From NCBI GenBank assembly GCA_029237915.1, contig JAQWHD010000043.1:1-64000 (forward strand): 64,000 nt of DNA. Reading direction: 5' to 3'. Source of the stretch: Thalassotalea sp. GTDB taxonomy: Bacteria > Pseudomonadota > Gammaproteobacteria > Enterobacterales > Alteromonadaceae. Below the pieces are notes generated by a model. The model did no database searches. It was not told the DNA's origin and saw nothing but the letters and a program-made list of their open reading frames with translations. The position numbers were made by a program, and so were the translations under genes. Shown here in pieces: positions 45,772-54,557 of this stretch (its first letter is position 1; the number at the start of each line of letters is the position of its first letter).

Positions 45772-47153
45772 TGCCTAGTTACGATCCTAATGCCATGCCG
45801 CTAACGGCTCTAATTAATTTAGATAAACCTTTAGATTATCAAGGTTATGTTGATGCTGGCGGTTATCAAGGTGCGCGGAAAGCCATTTTAGAAATGCAGC
45901 CCTCGGATGTTCTCGATCTGGTAAAAGACTCTGGATTAAAAGGCCGAGGCGGCGCTGGTTTTCCAACTGGGATGAAATGGAGTTTCGTACCTATGTTTGC
46001 TGATGATGATGAGCATAAACCGGATAATAAATATTTAGTCTGTAATGCCGATGAAATGGAGCCTGGCACCTTTAAAGACCGATACTTACTTGAAGGAGTG
46101 CCTCATCAGTTAGTCGAAGCTATGATCATCGCGGCTTATACCATTAATGCCAACAAAGCTTATATATTCCTGCGTGGAGAGTACTTCTTATGTGCCAAAC
46201 GATTACAGGCTGCAATAGATCAAGCTTATGAAAATGGTTGGCTTGGCAGTAAGATTCAGGGCAGTAATTATCATCTAGATTTGTATCTGCATACCAGTGC
46301 TGGGCGTTATATTTGCGGCGAAGAAACCGCATTAATTAATGCCTTAGAAGGTAAGCGTGCCAACCCAAGAGCGAAACCACCATTCCCACAAGTCAGTGGT
46401 TTATTTGGCAAACCAACCATAGTAAACAATGTCGAAACACTGAGTAACTTGCCACATATTTTAAAACACGGCGCAGACTGGTTTAAAGCATTATCACCAG
46501 ATAGCGACCCCGGTACAAAAATATATGGTGCCAGTGGCCGAGTTAAACATACCGGACTTTGGGAAATGCCTATGGGCATGACGGTACGTGAAGTGCTTTA
46601 TGGCAAAGCCGGTGGCTTGCAAGATGGTTTAAAGCTACGGGGATTTTTACCGGGCGGCGCCTCTACTGATTTTTTAACTGAGCAGCATTTAGATGTTCCC
46701 ATGGATTACGACAATATATCTAAAGTCGGTAGTCGCTTAGGCACCGCAGGTATTATTGTCTTAGATGATCAAAATTGCCCTGTAGGAATGATCCTCAACT
46801 TATTAAAATTCTTTGCCCAAGAGTCTTGCGGTTATTGCACCCCTTGTCGTGATGGTACTCCTTGGGTAGTTGAAATTTTAACTCGTATAGAAAACGGCCA
46901 AGGCACAATTGATGATATTGATACTTTAAATAAACTATGTGATTTCATGTGGTTAGGTAAAACTCACTGTGCCTTAGCGCCAGGTGCGGTAGAGCCGTTA
47001 AGGAGTGGTTTAAAATATTTTCAAGATGATTTTATACAGCATATCGAGCAAGGTTGTTGCCCTTTAAAGAAAGATCAAATTGGTGTCGGATTTAAAGATC
47101 CAAATCCTATGCAAGAATCCCCGCAAATCTATAAGGGGTTTGAGCATGAGTAG
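45771..47153 (+). CDS. nuoF: NADH-quinone oxidoreductase subunit F
   Basis: NADH- and FMN-binding subunit with the N3 4Fe-4S cluster, 460 residues. The nucleotide loop is KGRGGAGFPTGMKWSF (about 57), the FMN site includes NADEMEPGTFKDR, and cluster ligands are ESCGYCTPCRDG (about 355) and the later C in KTHCALAPGA. It overlaps the nuoG start by eight bases. Confidence 0.97.
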   Translation: MPSYDPNAMPLTALINLDKPLDYQGYVDAGGYQGARKAILEMQPSDVLDLVKDSGLKGRGGAGFPTGMKWSFVPMFADDDEHKPDNKYLVCNADEMEPGTFKDRYLLEGVPHQLVEAMIIAAYTINANKAYIFLRGEYFLCAKRLQAAIDQAYENGWLGSKIQGSNYHLDLYLHTSAGRYICGEETALINALEGKRANPRAKPPFPQVSGLFGKPTIVNNVETLSNLPHILKHGADWFKALSPDSDPGTKIYGASGRVKHTGLWEMPMGMTVREVLYGKAGGLQDGLKLRGFLPGGASTDFLTEQHLDVPMDYDNISKVGSRLGTAGIIVLDDQNCPVGMILNLLKFFAQESCGYCTPCRDGTPWVVEILTRIENGQGTIDDIDTLNKLCDFMWLGKTHCALAPGAVEPLRSGLKYFQDDFIQHIEQGCCPLKKDQIGVGFKDPNPMQESPQIYKGFEHE

Positions 47154-50025
47154 CTCTGATAAAAATACGTCTAATACGATTGATAGCAATTTAATCAGCA
47201 TTTACGTTGATGGCATTAAGTTGCAAGTTGATCGTACTGACAACTTACTCGCTGGCGTATTATCTAATAAGTTGAATCTACCTTATTTTTGCTGGCACCC
47301 TTCAATGGGCTCTGTTGGTGCTTGTCGCCAATGTGCGGTGACTGTGTTTGATGATGAAAGCCAAACTCGTGGTCGTATTGCTATGGCGTGTATGACGCCA
47401 GTATCCGATGGCATGTATATAGGTTTAGGTGATCATTACTCTAGCGTTTTTAGAGAGCAGGTGATCAGCGCTATGATGACGAATCACCCTCATGATTGCC
47501 CCGTTTGCGCCGAAGGCGGTGAATGTCATTTACAAGATATGACTGTGATGACAGGTCATAGTGTCCGTGAATATAAAGGTGATAAACGCACTTTTGAAAA
47601 TCAAGATTTAGGTCCATATATCGGCCACGAAATGAATCGCTGTATTACTTGTTATCGCTGCGTTAGATATTATAAAGACTATGCTGGTGGCACTGATTTT
47701 GGCGTTTATGGCTCACGTAATAAAGTATATTTTGGCCGTCAACAAGATGGCGTGTTAGAAAGTGAATTTTCTGGTAATTTAGTCGAAGTTTGCCCTACAG
47801 GCGTATTCACCGATAAACCATTTTCAGCACATTATTCCAGAAAGTGGGACTTACAATCTGCACCTTCTATTTGTCAGGGCTGTTCTGTTGGCTGTAATAT
47901 TAGTGTTGGTGAACGTTATGGCAGTGTGCGCCGTATCGTTAATCGTTATAACGACAGTATTAATGGTTATTTTCTTTGCGACCGAGGTCGTTTTGGTTTT
48001 GGCTATGTTAACAACGCTGACAGGTTAACTGCCTGCAAAGGTGTTAATGTACAAAATGACAATCAACAAAATACCAATGTTAGCAATAAAGATATTCATA
48101 TTTCTTTAGCTAAATACAAAGCAGAAAAATTTGTCGCCATAGGCTCACCTCGTGCTTCATTAGAAACCAACACCGCATTAAAACAATTGTTAGGCAAAGA
48201 AAGTTTTTGCGCTGGGTTAACCGAAAAGCAAATGCAGATGTTGCTATTGAATCAGCAATTAGTTACACAACATTCTTGTGTTGATATCGATGAGATAGAG
48301 CAAGCGGATTGCGTTATTATTCTCGGCGAAGATGTTACCCAAACAGCGCCTCGTATCGCGCTGGCTTTAAGACAATCAGTACGTAATGCCGGTTTAATCA
48401 TTGCTGATAGACTACGTATTCCGCGCTGGCAAGATGAAGCGGTGCGCACCGCAGCAGGTAAAACACTTTCACCATTATTTATTGCGCAAGTAAGTCAAAG
48501 TAAACTTGACGATGTTGCTAGCAATATTAGTTACTCTAGTGCCGATGATATAGCATTAATTGCTAAGGCTATCAGTGATAAGTTAACAACACCTGATGCG
48601 GAAATTAATTTTTTAAATACGCAACAAACCAACTTTGTCGAAAGCATCATTGAGGCATTGTCATATGCGAAAAAACCGTTAATTGTTAGCGGGCATAGCT
48701 TGGCTAATGTACAAATACTGCAACAATGCTTAGCACTAGCTAACACCCATAAAGATAAATTCAATTTTGCTATTATGCCAGCGGCTGCAAGCAGCTTAGG
48801 GCTGGCAAGCTTAATTGATGAACATACCCTATCACTGGAACAAGTTATTGCTAGCTTAAAGGCTAATACTAGTGACAGTCTTATTATTGCTGAAAATGAA
48901 TTAGCTAATTTAAGCAAAGCCCAGCAACAACAACTACTGTGCGATGCACAAACTGTTATTGCTCTAGATCATAACCAAAGTATTGTTAGTGAACACGCCG
49001 ATGTTATTTTACCAGTAGCTACGTTTACAGAGTCGCAAGGTTTAGTCGTTAATTATACCGGCAATGTGCAGTGCTTTTATTCAGCATTAAATGGCAAACT
49101 GCCGATATTACCAAGTTGGCGTTATTTGCAAATGCTAGATGGTATCTTAGGCCAAGGTAATTTGGTAACTGCTGGCGATACATTAAATGATTTTAGAGCA
49201 TCTCTAGCGCAGTTAGAATTAAGCTTTCCTGATACTTCGGTATTTTTAGCAGAACAATTTTTACTTAAAACTGCCAGGCAAACTCATCGTTCATCAGGTC
49301 GTACGGCGATGATGGCCAACCAATCTGTGCATGAAACTAAAGCCACAATAGATGTAAATTCTAATTTTAACTTTTCGATGGAAGGTGGTAAGCCAGGCAA
49401 TAGTTCAGCAATGCCATTTACCTGGGCGCCAGGCTGGAACTCTAATCAGTCAATAAATAAGTACCAAGAACATGCTGGTGGTAAGTTAACTAAGGTGCAA
49501 CCGGTTGTTCAGATCTTTGATCCTAATAAAGAGCAAACCTTGGATCTTGGAGCGTTTAACAATACTGCTGACAAAAATGATAATAAACAACTCACTATTT
49601 ATCCAGCAAAGCACATTTTTGCTAATGATTATTTAGGTTTAAAAACCAGTGAGTTTAAACTTACCGCGTTAATTCCTTTTATTGAATTTACTCCTGAGGA
49701 TGCTGATAAATATCAACTAACACAGGCATCCCATGCACAGATTGTTATAGATGATAATGAATATATCACTCAGGTTAAGGTTAATAGCGAGCACGCTAAA
49801 AATTGCGCCACCTTGTTTTTAAATGAACAAGTTACGCAACAATTTGAATATTTATCGATAAATATAAAGCCAGCAACAGCTGCACAAGCTACGGAGTTTG
49901 AACAGCAATTACACCAGCAAGTTGCAAGCATTAATCAGGATAAAGAGCTGCAATTACAGCGCTTAAAACAGCAAGACCAATTTATTCCTATTCGCTTAAT
50001 CGCTGGAGGATTAGATGATGGCTGA
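47146..50025 (+). CDS. nuoG: NADH-quinone oxidoreductase subunit G
   Basis: Largest peripheral complex I subunit, 959 residues, with several Fe-S clusters. N1b ligands are in CWHPSMGSVGACRQC (about 48-62). His-ligated N5 is in HPHDCPVCAEGGECHLQD, N4 in CITCYRCVR, and the extra N7-type cluster in CQGCSVGCNISVGE with a distal Cys. The C-terminal half is molybdopterin-oxidoreductase-like, diverged and Ala/Gln-rich. The start at 47146 (MSSSDKN) is chosen over an upstream frame inside nuoF: AAGGGG precedes it. It overlaps nuoH by 11 bases. Confidence 0.96.
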   Translation: MSSSDKNTSNTIDSNLISIYVDGIKLQVDRTDNLLAGVLSNKLNLPYFCWHPSMGSVGACRQCAVTVFDDESQTRGRIAMACMTPVSDGMYIGLGDHYSSVFREQVISAMMTNHPHDCPVCAEGGECHLQDMTVMTGHSVREYKGDKRTFENQDLGPYIGHEMNRCITCYRCVRYYKDYAGGTDFGVYGSRNKVYFGRQQDGVLESEFSGNLVEVCPTGVFTDKPFSAHYSRKWDLQSAPSICQGCSVGCNISVGERYGSVRRIVNRYNDSINGYFLCDRGRFGFGYVNNADRLTACKGVNVQNDNQQNTNVSNKDIHISLAKYKAEKFVAIGSPRASLETNTALKQLLGKESFCAGLTEKQMQMLLLNQQLVTQHSCVDIDEIEQADCVIILGEDVTQTAPRIALALRQSVRNAGLIIADRLRIPRWQDEAVRTAAGKTLSPLFIAQVSQSKLDDVASNISYSSADDIALIAKAISDKLTTPDAEINFLNTQQTNFVESIIEALSYAKKPLIVSGHSLANVQILQQCLALANTHKDKFNFAIMPAAASSLGLASLIDEHTLSLEQVIASLKANTSDSLIIAENELANLSKAQQQQLLCDAQTVIALDHNQSIVSEHADVILPVATFTESQGLVVNYTGNVQCFYSALNGKLPILPSWRYLQMLDGILGQGNLVTAGDTLNDFRASLAQLELSFPDTSVFLAEQFLLKTARQTHRSSGRTAMMANQSVHETKATIDVNSNFNFSMEGGKPGNSSAMPFTWAPGWNSNQSINKYQEHAGGKLTKVQPVVQIFDPNKEQTLDLGAFNNTADKNDNKQLTIYPAKHIFANDYLGLKTSEFKLTALIPFIEFTPEDADKYQLTQASHAQIVIDDNEYITQVKVNSEHAKNCATLFLNEQVTQQFEYLSINIKPATAAQATEFEQQLHQQVASINQDKELQLQRLKQQDQFIPIRLIAGGLDDG

Positions 50026-51058
50026 TTTAATGCCTGTTGACTTTATAAATACACAAACGTTATTTAAGTTAATCGAAATTGCGGTGATCTTAGGTTTGTT
50101 GATCCCAATCGCTGCGATGTTAGTGTGGGTAGAGCGTCGAATGATCGGTATATGGCAAGACCGACATGGGCCAAATCGTGTTGGCCCCGGTGGTATTTTA
50201 CAATCACTTGCCGATTTATTAAAAATATTAGGTAAGGATGAATTTACGCCTAAATTTGCTGATAGATTTACCTTTATTGCCGCACCTATTATTGCTGCCG
50301 TAACCGTATTAATGAGTTTTGCGGTGATTCCTTTTTCTGACACCATTGGCGTCTCTAATTTAAATATTGGGGTTTTATTCTTTTTGGCAATGACATCCCT
50401 CGCTGTCTACGGTGTTGTACTTGCCGGTTGGGCATCTAAAAATAAGTATGCCTTGTTAGGGAGTATGCGCGCCGCCGCTCAAACCATAAGTTATGAAGTG
50501 TTTATGGGGTTGTCACTAATGGGGGTTGTGCTTCTAACTGGCAGTTTTAACTTGCGAGATATCGTCCTTGCTCAGCAAGATGGTTGGTTTATATCCACTC
50601 AAATTATCGGTTTTATTGTATTTTTAATTGCCGGTATTGCCGAAAGTCATCGCTTGCCGTTTGATTTACCTGAAGCTGAAACTGAACTTACCGCGGGGTT
50701 TCATACTGAATACTCAGGCTTAAAGTTTGCACTATTTTTCTTAGGCGAATATCTAGGGGTAACATTAATCTCTGCAATGTCAGTAACGTTATTCTTTGGC
50801 GGTTATTTAGCGCCGAGTTTCTTACCTGCAAATATTGCCAATATGATCCCTGCATTAGTGTGGTTTATCGGCAAAGTATTTATTTTGATCATGTTCTTTA
50901 TTTTATTGCGAACCTCACTGCCGCGCCCAAGGTTTGATCAACTACTCGCTTTTGGCTGGAAAGTAATGCTACCACTAGCCCTGTTTAATTTATTGCTTAC
51001 TGCGGTTCTTAGGCTTACTGGAGTTATATCTGGCGCAGGAGATATTAATCATGGTTAG
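50015..51058 (+). CDS. nuoH: NADH-quinone oxidoreductase subunit H
   Basis: ND1-type membrane subunit joining the arms of complex I, 347 residues with eight or more helices. Landmarks are WVERRMIGIWQDRHGPNRVGPGG (about 33-52), the EVFMGLSL region, IAGIAESHRLPFDLPEAETEL (about 205) and the C-terminal RPRFDQLL. ATG 50015 or the adjacent ATG 50018 could start it, after GGAGG inside nuoG. Its 3' end is duplicated just downstream. Confidence 0.96.
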   Translation: MMADLMPVDFINTQTLFKLIEIAVILGLLIPIAAMLVWVERRMIGIWQDRHGPNRVGPGGILQSLADLLKILGKDEFTPKFADRFTFIAAPIIAAVTVLMSFAVIPFSDTIGVSNLNIGVLFFLAMTSLAVYGVVLAGWASKNKYALLGSMRAAAQTISYEVFMGLSLMGVVLLTGSFNLRDIVLAQQDGWFISTQIIGFIVFLIAGIAESHRLPFDLPEAETELTAGFHTEYSGLKFALFFLGEYLGVTLISAMSVTLFFGGYLAPSFLPANIANMIPALVWFIGKVFILIMFFILLRTSLPRPRFDQLLAFGWKVMLPLALFNLLLTAVLRLTGVISGAGDINHG

Positions 51059-51144
51059 ATCATTTAATTTATTAGTTATCACTGAGCTTAGATTAACTGG
51101 GTATATGTACTCTGGCGCAGGAGATATTCATGGTTAGATTATTC
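51008..51144 (+). repeat. Tandem duplication of the nuoH end/nuoI start
   Basis: Copy A (51008-51065) and copy B (51087-51144) align with a 79-base offset. Shared blocks are CTTAG...TTACTGG, TCTGGCGCAGGAGATATT and CATGGTTAGAT. Both carry an AGGAG site and an ATG. Copy A contains the nuoH stop; copy B contains the nuoI start. Confidence 0.85.
51051..51137 (+). other. 28-codon open frame created by the duplication
   Basis: ATG 51051 to TAG 51137 gives a 28-residue frame starting [17 protein letters not shown] and ending in a copy of the NuoH C-terminus (SGAGDI...HG). AGGAG precedes it by nine bases. Its stop overlaps the nuoI ATG, so translation could be coupled. Whether it is made into peptide is unknown. 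Confidence 0.45.
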
Positions 51145-51657
51145 TTTACCCAATTTAGAACCATGTGGATGGTGCTAAAGCACACATTTACTAAAGCCGA
51201 TACGGTGCAATATCCCGAGCAAAAACCGTATTTAGCGCCGCGTTATCGAGGCCGTATTGTATTAACGAGAGATCCCGATGGCAGTGAGCGCTGCGTTGCT
51301 TGTAACTTATGCGCGGTTGCTTGTCCTGTAGATTGTATCTCGTTGCAGCAAACTATCGATGCTGACGGACGCAAGCGAGCTGAGTTTTTCCGTATTAACT
51401 TTTCTCGTTGTATTTTATGTGGTTTTTGTGAAGAAGCTTGTCCGACATATGCCATTCAATTAACACCCGATGTCGAGCTTGCTGAATACGATAGACAAAA
51501 TTTGGTTTATGAAAAAGAAAACTTACTGATAAATGGCCCTGGAAAATACCCTGATTACAACTTTTATCAACAATCTGGAGTTAAAACCAGCGTTAAAAAT
51601 AAAGGCCAAGGGCAGCATGAAAAAGCACCCGTTAATGTAAAAGATCTTATGCCGTAG
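51130..51657 (+). CDS. nuoI: NADH-quinone oxidoreductase subunit I
   Basis: Peripheral subunit with two 4Fe-4S clusters (N6a, N6b), 175 residues. The two ferredoxin motifs are [16 protein letters not shown] (about 58) and [16 protein letters not shown] (about 97). AGGAG lies six bases before the ATG, better spaced than in the duplicated copy upstream. It is followed by about 200 bases of repeats before nuoJ, the longest gap in the operon. Confidence 0.97.
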   Translation: MVRLFFTQFRTMWMVLKHTFTKADTVQYPEQKPYLAPRYRGRIVLTRDPDGSERCVACNLCAVACPVDCISLQQTIDADGRKRAEFFRINFSRCILCGFCEEACPTYAIQLTPDVELAEYDRQNLVYEKENLLINGPGKYPDYNFYQQSGVKTSVKNKGQGQHEKAPVNVKDLMP

Positions 51658-51696
51658 CGTCTTAATGAAAAAACAACGTCATTGAGAAGGCATAAC

Positions 51697-51836
51697 GTCA
51701 TCCTGAATTTAGTTCAGGATCTTAGAAAGTAACGTCATCCTGAATTTAGTTCAGGATCTTAAAAAGGTAACTTCATCCTGAATTGAGTTCAGGATCTTAG
51801 AAAGTATCGTCATCCTGAATTGAGTTCAGGATCTTA
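51697..51836 (+). repeat. Four direct copies of a 28-bp palindromic repeat inside nuo
   Basis: Copies at 51697-51724, 51734-51761, 51772-51799 and 51809-51836 (spacing 37, 38, 37). Copies 1 and 2 are identical; 3 and 4 have TTGAG in place of TTTAG in the loop, and copy 3 also has TTCATCC for GTCATCC. Each folds as ATCCTGAA-N5-TTCAGGAT. They separate nuoI from nuoJ in the middle of the operon. The 9-10 base gaps (for example GAAAGTAAC) are also repeated. Confidence 0.95.
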
Positions 51837-51860
51837 AAATAAAGAACGGAAGGGAATGTA

Positions 51861-52388
51861 ATGAGTGTAGAAGTACCATTTTACTTTGCAGCAGCAATTG
51901 CCATTATCGCCAGTTTACGAGTAGTAACTGGCAGTAATGCTATTCATGCATTGTTATATTTAGTGGTTTCCTTACTTGCCGTAGCCGTATGTTTTTATTT
52001 TATTGGCGCGCCATTTGCCGCTGGGCTTGAAGTGATTGTTTATGCAGGCGCTATCTTAGTGTTATTTGTGTTTGCAGTAATGATGTTTGACTTACAAGGC
52101 GAAGATGAAGCAAAACATTTTGGTAGAGCCGGCAATGAAGGGTGGTTTTCTGCGTGGTTCGGGCCAAGTGTATTGGCGTTATTATTATTAGTTGAGCTCG
52201 TTTATATCATTGTTGTTAGTGACTCTGAGCAGCTACTTGCATCCAATGTAATTGAAGCCAAACAAGTTGGCATATTACTTTATGGTCCTTACCTACTTGC
52301 GGTTGAAATAGCTTCATTTTTATTACTCGCAGGCCTAGTTGCCGGCTATCACTTCGCCAAACCTGATGTGCAGGGAGGAAGACCATGA
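51861..52388 (+). CDS. nuoJ: NADH-quinone oxidoreductase subunit J
   Basis: ND6-type membrane subunit, 175 residues with five helices. Landmarks are [21 protein letters not shown] and [21 protein letters not shown], the helix with the pi-bulge region of complex I. GGAAGGG lies before the ATG. It overlaps nuoK by four bases (ATGA). Confidence 0.95.
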   Translation: MSVEVPFYFAAAIAIIASLRVVTGSNAIHALLYLVVSLLAVAVCFYFIGAPFAAGLEVIVYAGAILVLFVFAVMMFDLQGEDEAKHFGRAGNEGWFSAWFGPSVLALLLLVELVYIIVVSDSEQLLASNVIEAKQVGILLYGPYLLAVEIASFLLLAGLVAGYHFAKPDVQGGRP

Positions 52389-52693
52389 TGCAAATACCTT
52401 TAACGCATATATTTATCCTCGCCTGTATTCTTTTTGTTATTGGTTTTGTTGGCGTGGTTGCCCGTCGTAATACTTTATTTATGTTGATGAGTTTAGAGGT
52501 CATGCTTAATGCTGTTGGCTTAGCATTTATTAGTGCCGGAAGTGCATGGGGGGAGGCTGATGGCCAAGTAATGTTTATTTTGATCTTAACCTTAGCAGCA
52601 GCTGAAGTTGCTGTTGGTTTAGCCTTACTGATCCGCTTACAGCAACAGCGCCAATGCTTAGATATAGACGCGTTAAATGAGCTGAGGGAATAA
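52385..52693 (+). CDS. nuoK: NADH-quinone oxidoreductase subunit K
   Basis: ND4L-type subunit, 102 residues with three helices. Proton-pathway glutamates are in [15 protein letters not shown] and [13 protein letters not shown]. Either of two consecutive ATGs could start it, after GGAGGAAG. NuoL begins two bases after the stop. Confidence 0.96.
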   Translation: MMQIPLTHIFILACILFVIGFVGVVARRNTLFMLMSLEVMLNAVGLAFISAGSAWGEADGQVMFILILTLAAAEVAVGLALLIRLQQQRQCLDIDALNELRE

Positions 52694-52694
52694 C

Positions 52695-54557
52695 ATGCAG
52701 GTTTTAGCTTATTTACCTTTTTATCCTTTAATTAGTTTTCTACTACTCATTTTACTTAGTAAGCGATTAACTTGGCTGCAAGCTAGCATTATTTCTGTTG
52801 GCTCAGTTGCACTAAGTGCATTATCGGCAGGCTACTTAATACATACCTTTATGTTAACCCCTGAAAGTATCGTTGAGGCGCATTTATGGCAATGGTTTAA
52901 ATTAGGTGATAGCGATGTTAATTTTGCACTGCGCTTAGATAGTCTGTCCGCTGTGATGATAAGTGTGGTTAGTGGTGTTGGCTTTTTAATTCACGCGTTT
53001 GCGGCTGCCTACATGAAAGATGATGAAAATTTCAGTCGATTTATGTCCTACATGAACCTGTTTATCACCGCCATGTTATTACTCGTCCTAGCTGATAATT
53101 TAGTTCTGCTGTATTTAGGCTGGGAAGGGGTTGGTTTATGCAGCTTTCTACTCATAGGTTTTTGGTACCAAAAACCTGAAAATGCGATGGCCGCTAAAAA
53201 AGCGTTTATTGTTACCAGAGTCGGCGATACGTTTTTAGCCATAGGTTTATTTTTACTGTTTCGAGAAGTAGGGAGCTTAACCATAACTGATATTATGTCT
53301 AATCCAGATCTATCGACATTGGCAAATAATGATATGGCATTTTGGATTTGCTTATTATTTGTCGGCGGCGCGGTTGGTAAATCGGCCCAGTTACCACTAC
53401 AAACTTGGTTACCTGATGCAATGGCTGGGCCTACTCCGGTGAGCGCGTTAATTCATGCAGCAACTATGGTTACCGCTGGTGTTTATTTAATTGCGCGGAT
53501 GAATAATTTGTTTTTATTAACACCGCAAGTCATGACGATAGTTGCAACTATTGGTGCGTTAACTTTATTACTTGCCGGTATTGCGGCGCTTGCGCAAAGT
53601 GATATCAAGCGAGTATTGGCATACTCTACTATGAGTCAAATTGGCTACATGATGTTAGCGCTTGGCGCAGGTGCATTTAGCGCTGGGGTGATGCATTTAA
53701 TGACTCACGCATTTTTTAAAGCGTTATTATTTTTAACTGCTGGCGCCATAATACTCGCTCTGCATCATCAGCAAAATATGTTCAAAATGGGCGGTTTAAT
53801 TAAGAAGTTGCCAATGATAAGTAGCTTGTTTTTTATTGGTGTGGCGGCTCTTATTGCGTTACCGGGAACCTCTGGATTTGTTTCTAAGGAAGCAATTATC
53901 GCCGAACTCTACTCATCAAGTACTGCCGGGCCAATGTTTTGGTGGGCAGCTATTATAGGTGCATTAATTACCAGTATTTATAGCTTAAGAATGATTTTTC
54001 TTACTTTCTTTGGTCAATACCGAGGTACAGCAAGCATTGAAAAACCAAACAGTTACTTATTAATAATGCCGCTATTTTTATTAGCTGTATTAGCGCTGGT
54101 AGGTGGCTTGATAGCTTTAGATTTGAGTGCTTTATTTATCAGTGAGGATATTGACAAATCTGCTGAACCGAACTGGTTACATACAGTTGCCATAGCTACA
54201 CCGTTTGTTGGTATTGTGATTGCCTACCTCTTTTATTTTCCACATTCAGGTAAAAACTCTGCAAACAATATTACTGAAAACCACTCTAAGTTGACTTTAT
54301 TTATGCAGAATGGCCTTGGCTTTAATGGACTATATTCATGGCTGTTAGTAAAACCTTTTGTCTTTATCAGTAAGGTAAATAAAAACGATGTAATTGATCA
54401 ATTTATTAAGGCAATTAGTTGGAACGTAGTTGCTTGGCATGAAGTATTAAAAGCAACTCAAAGCGCTAATCTAAGGTGGTACTTGGCCATGCTTGGTTTA
54501 GGTGTGATTATATTACTCGCCGTATTATTAGGACAAATGCCAGGAGAATTAGCATGA
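52695..54557 (+). CDS. nuoL: NADH-quinone oxidoreductase subunit L
   Basis: ND5-type antiporter-like proton-pumping subunit, 620 residues with about 16 helices and the long lateral C-terminal helix. Landmarks are YLGWEGVGLCSFLLIGFWYQ, AQLPLQTWLPDAMAGPTPVSALIHAATMVTAGVYL and KRVLAYSTMSQIGYMMLALG (conserved pump Lys/Glu). Stop and nuoM start overlap by four bases. Confidence 0.97.
   Translation: MQVLAYLPFYPLISFLLLILLSKRLTWLQASIISVGSVALSALSAGYLIHTFMLTPESIVEAHLWQWFKLGDSDVNFALRLDSLSAVMISVVSGVGFLIHAFAAAYMKDDENFSRFMSYMNLFITAMLLLVLADNLVLLYLGWEGVGLCSFLLIGFWYQKPENAMAAKKAFIVTRVGDTFLAIGLFLLFREVGSLTITDIMSNPDLSTLANNDMAFWICLLFVGGAVGKSAQLPLQTWLPDAMAGPTPVSALIHAATMVTAGVYLIARMNNLFLLTPQVMTIVATIGALTLLLAGIAALAQSDIKRVLAYSTMSQIGYMMLALGAGAFSAGVMHLMTHAFFKALLFLTAGAIILALHHQQNMFKMGGLIKKLPMISSLFFIGVAALIALPGTSGFVSKEAIIAELYSSSTAGPMFWWAAIIGALITSIYSLRMIFLTFFGQYRGTASIEKPNSYLLIMPLFLLAVLALVGGLIALDLSALFISEDIDKSAEPNWLHTVAIATPFVGIVIAYLFYFPHSGKNSANNITENHSKLTLFMQNGLGFNGLYSWLLVKPFVFISKVNKNDVIDQFIKAISWNVVAWHEVLKATQSANLRWYLAMLGLGVIILLAVLLGQMPGELA

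Noticed and set aside
47080-47145. Longer NuoG starting inside nuoF
   Set aside because: The extra 22 residues are the shadow of the nuoF C-terminus; ATG 47146 has AAGGGG before it and a normal eight-base overlap.
51697-51836. CRISPR array
   Set aside because: Repeats are 28 bases at 37-38 base spacing, but spacers are only 9-10 bases and nearly identical, and no cas gene is near. It is a tandem palindromic repeat.
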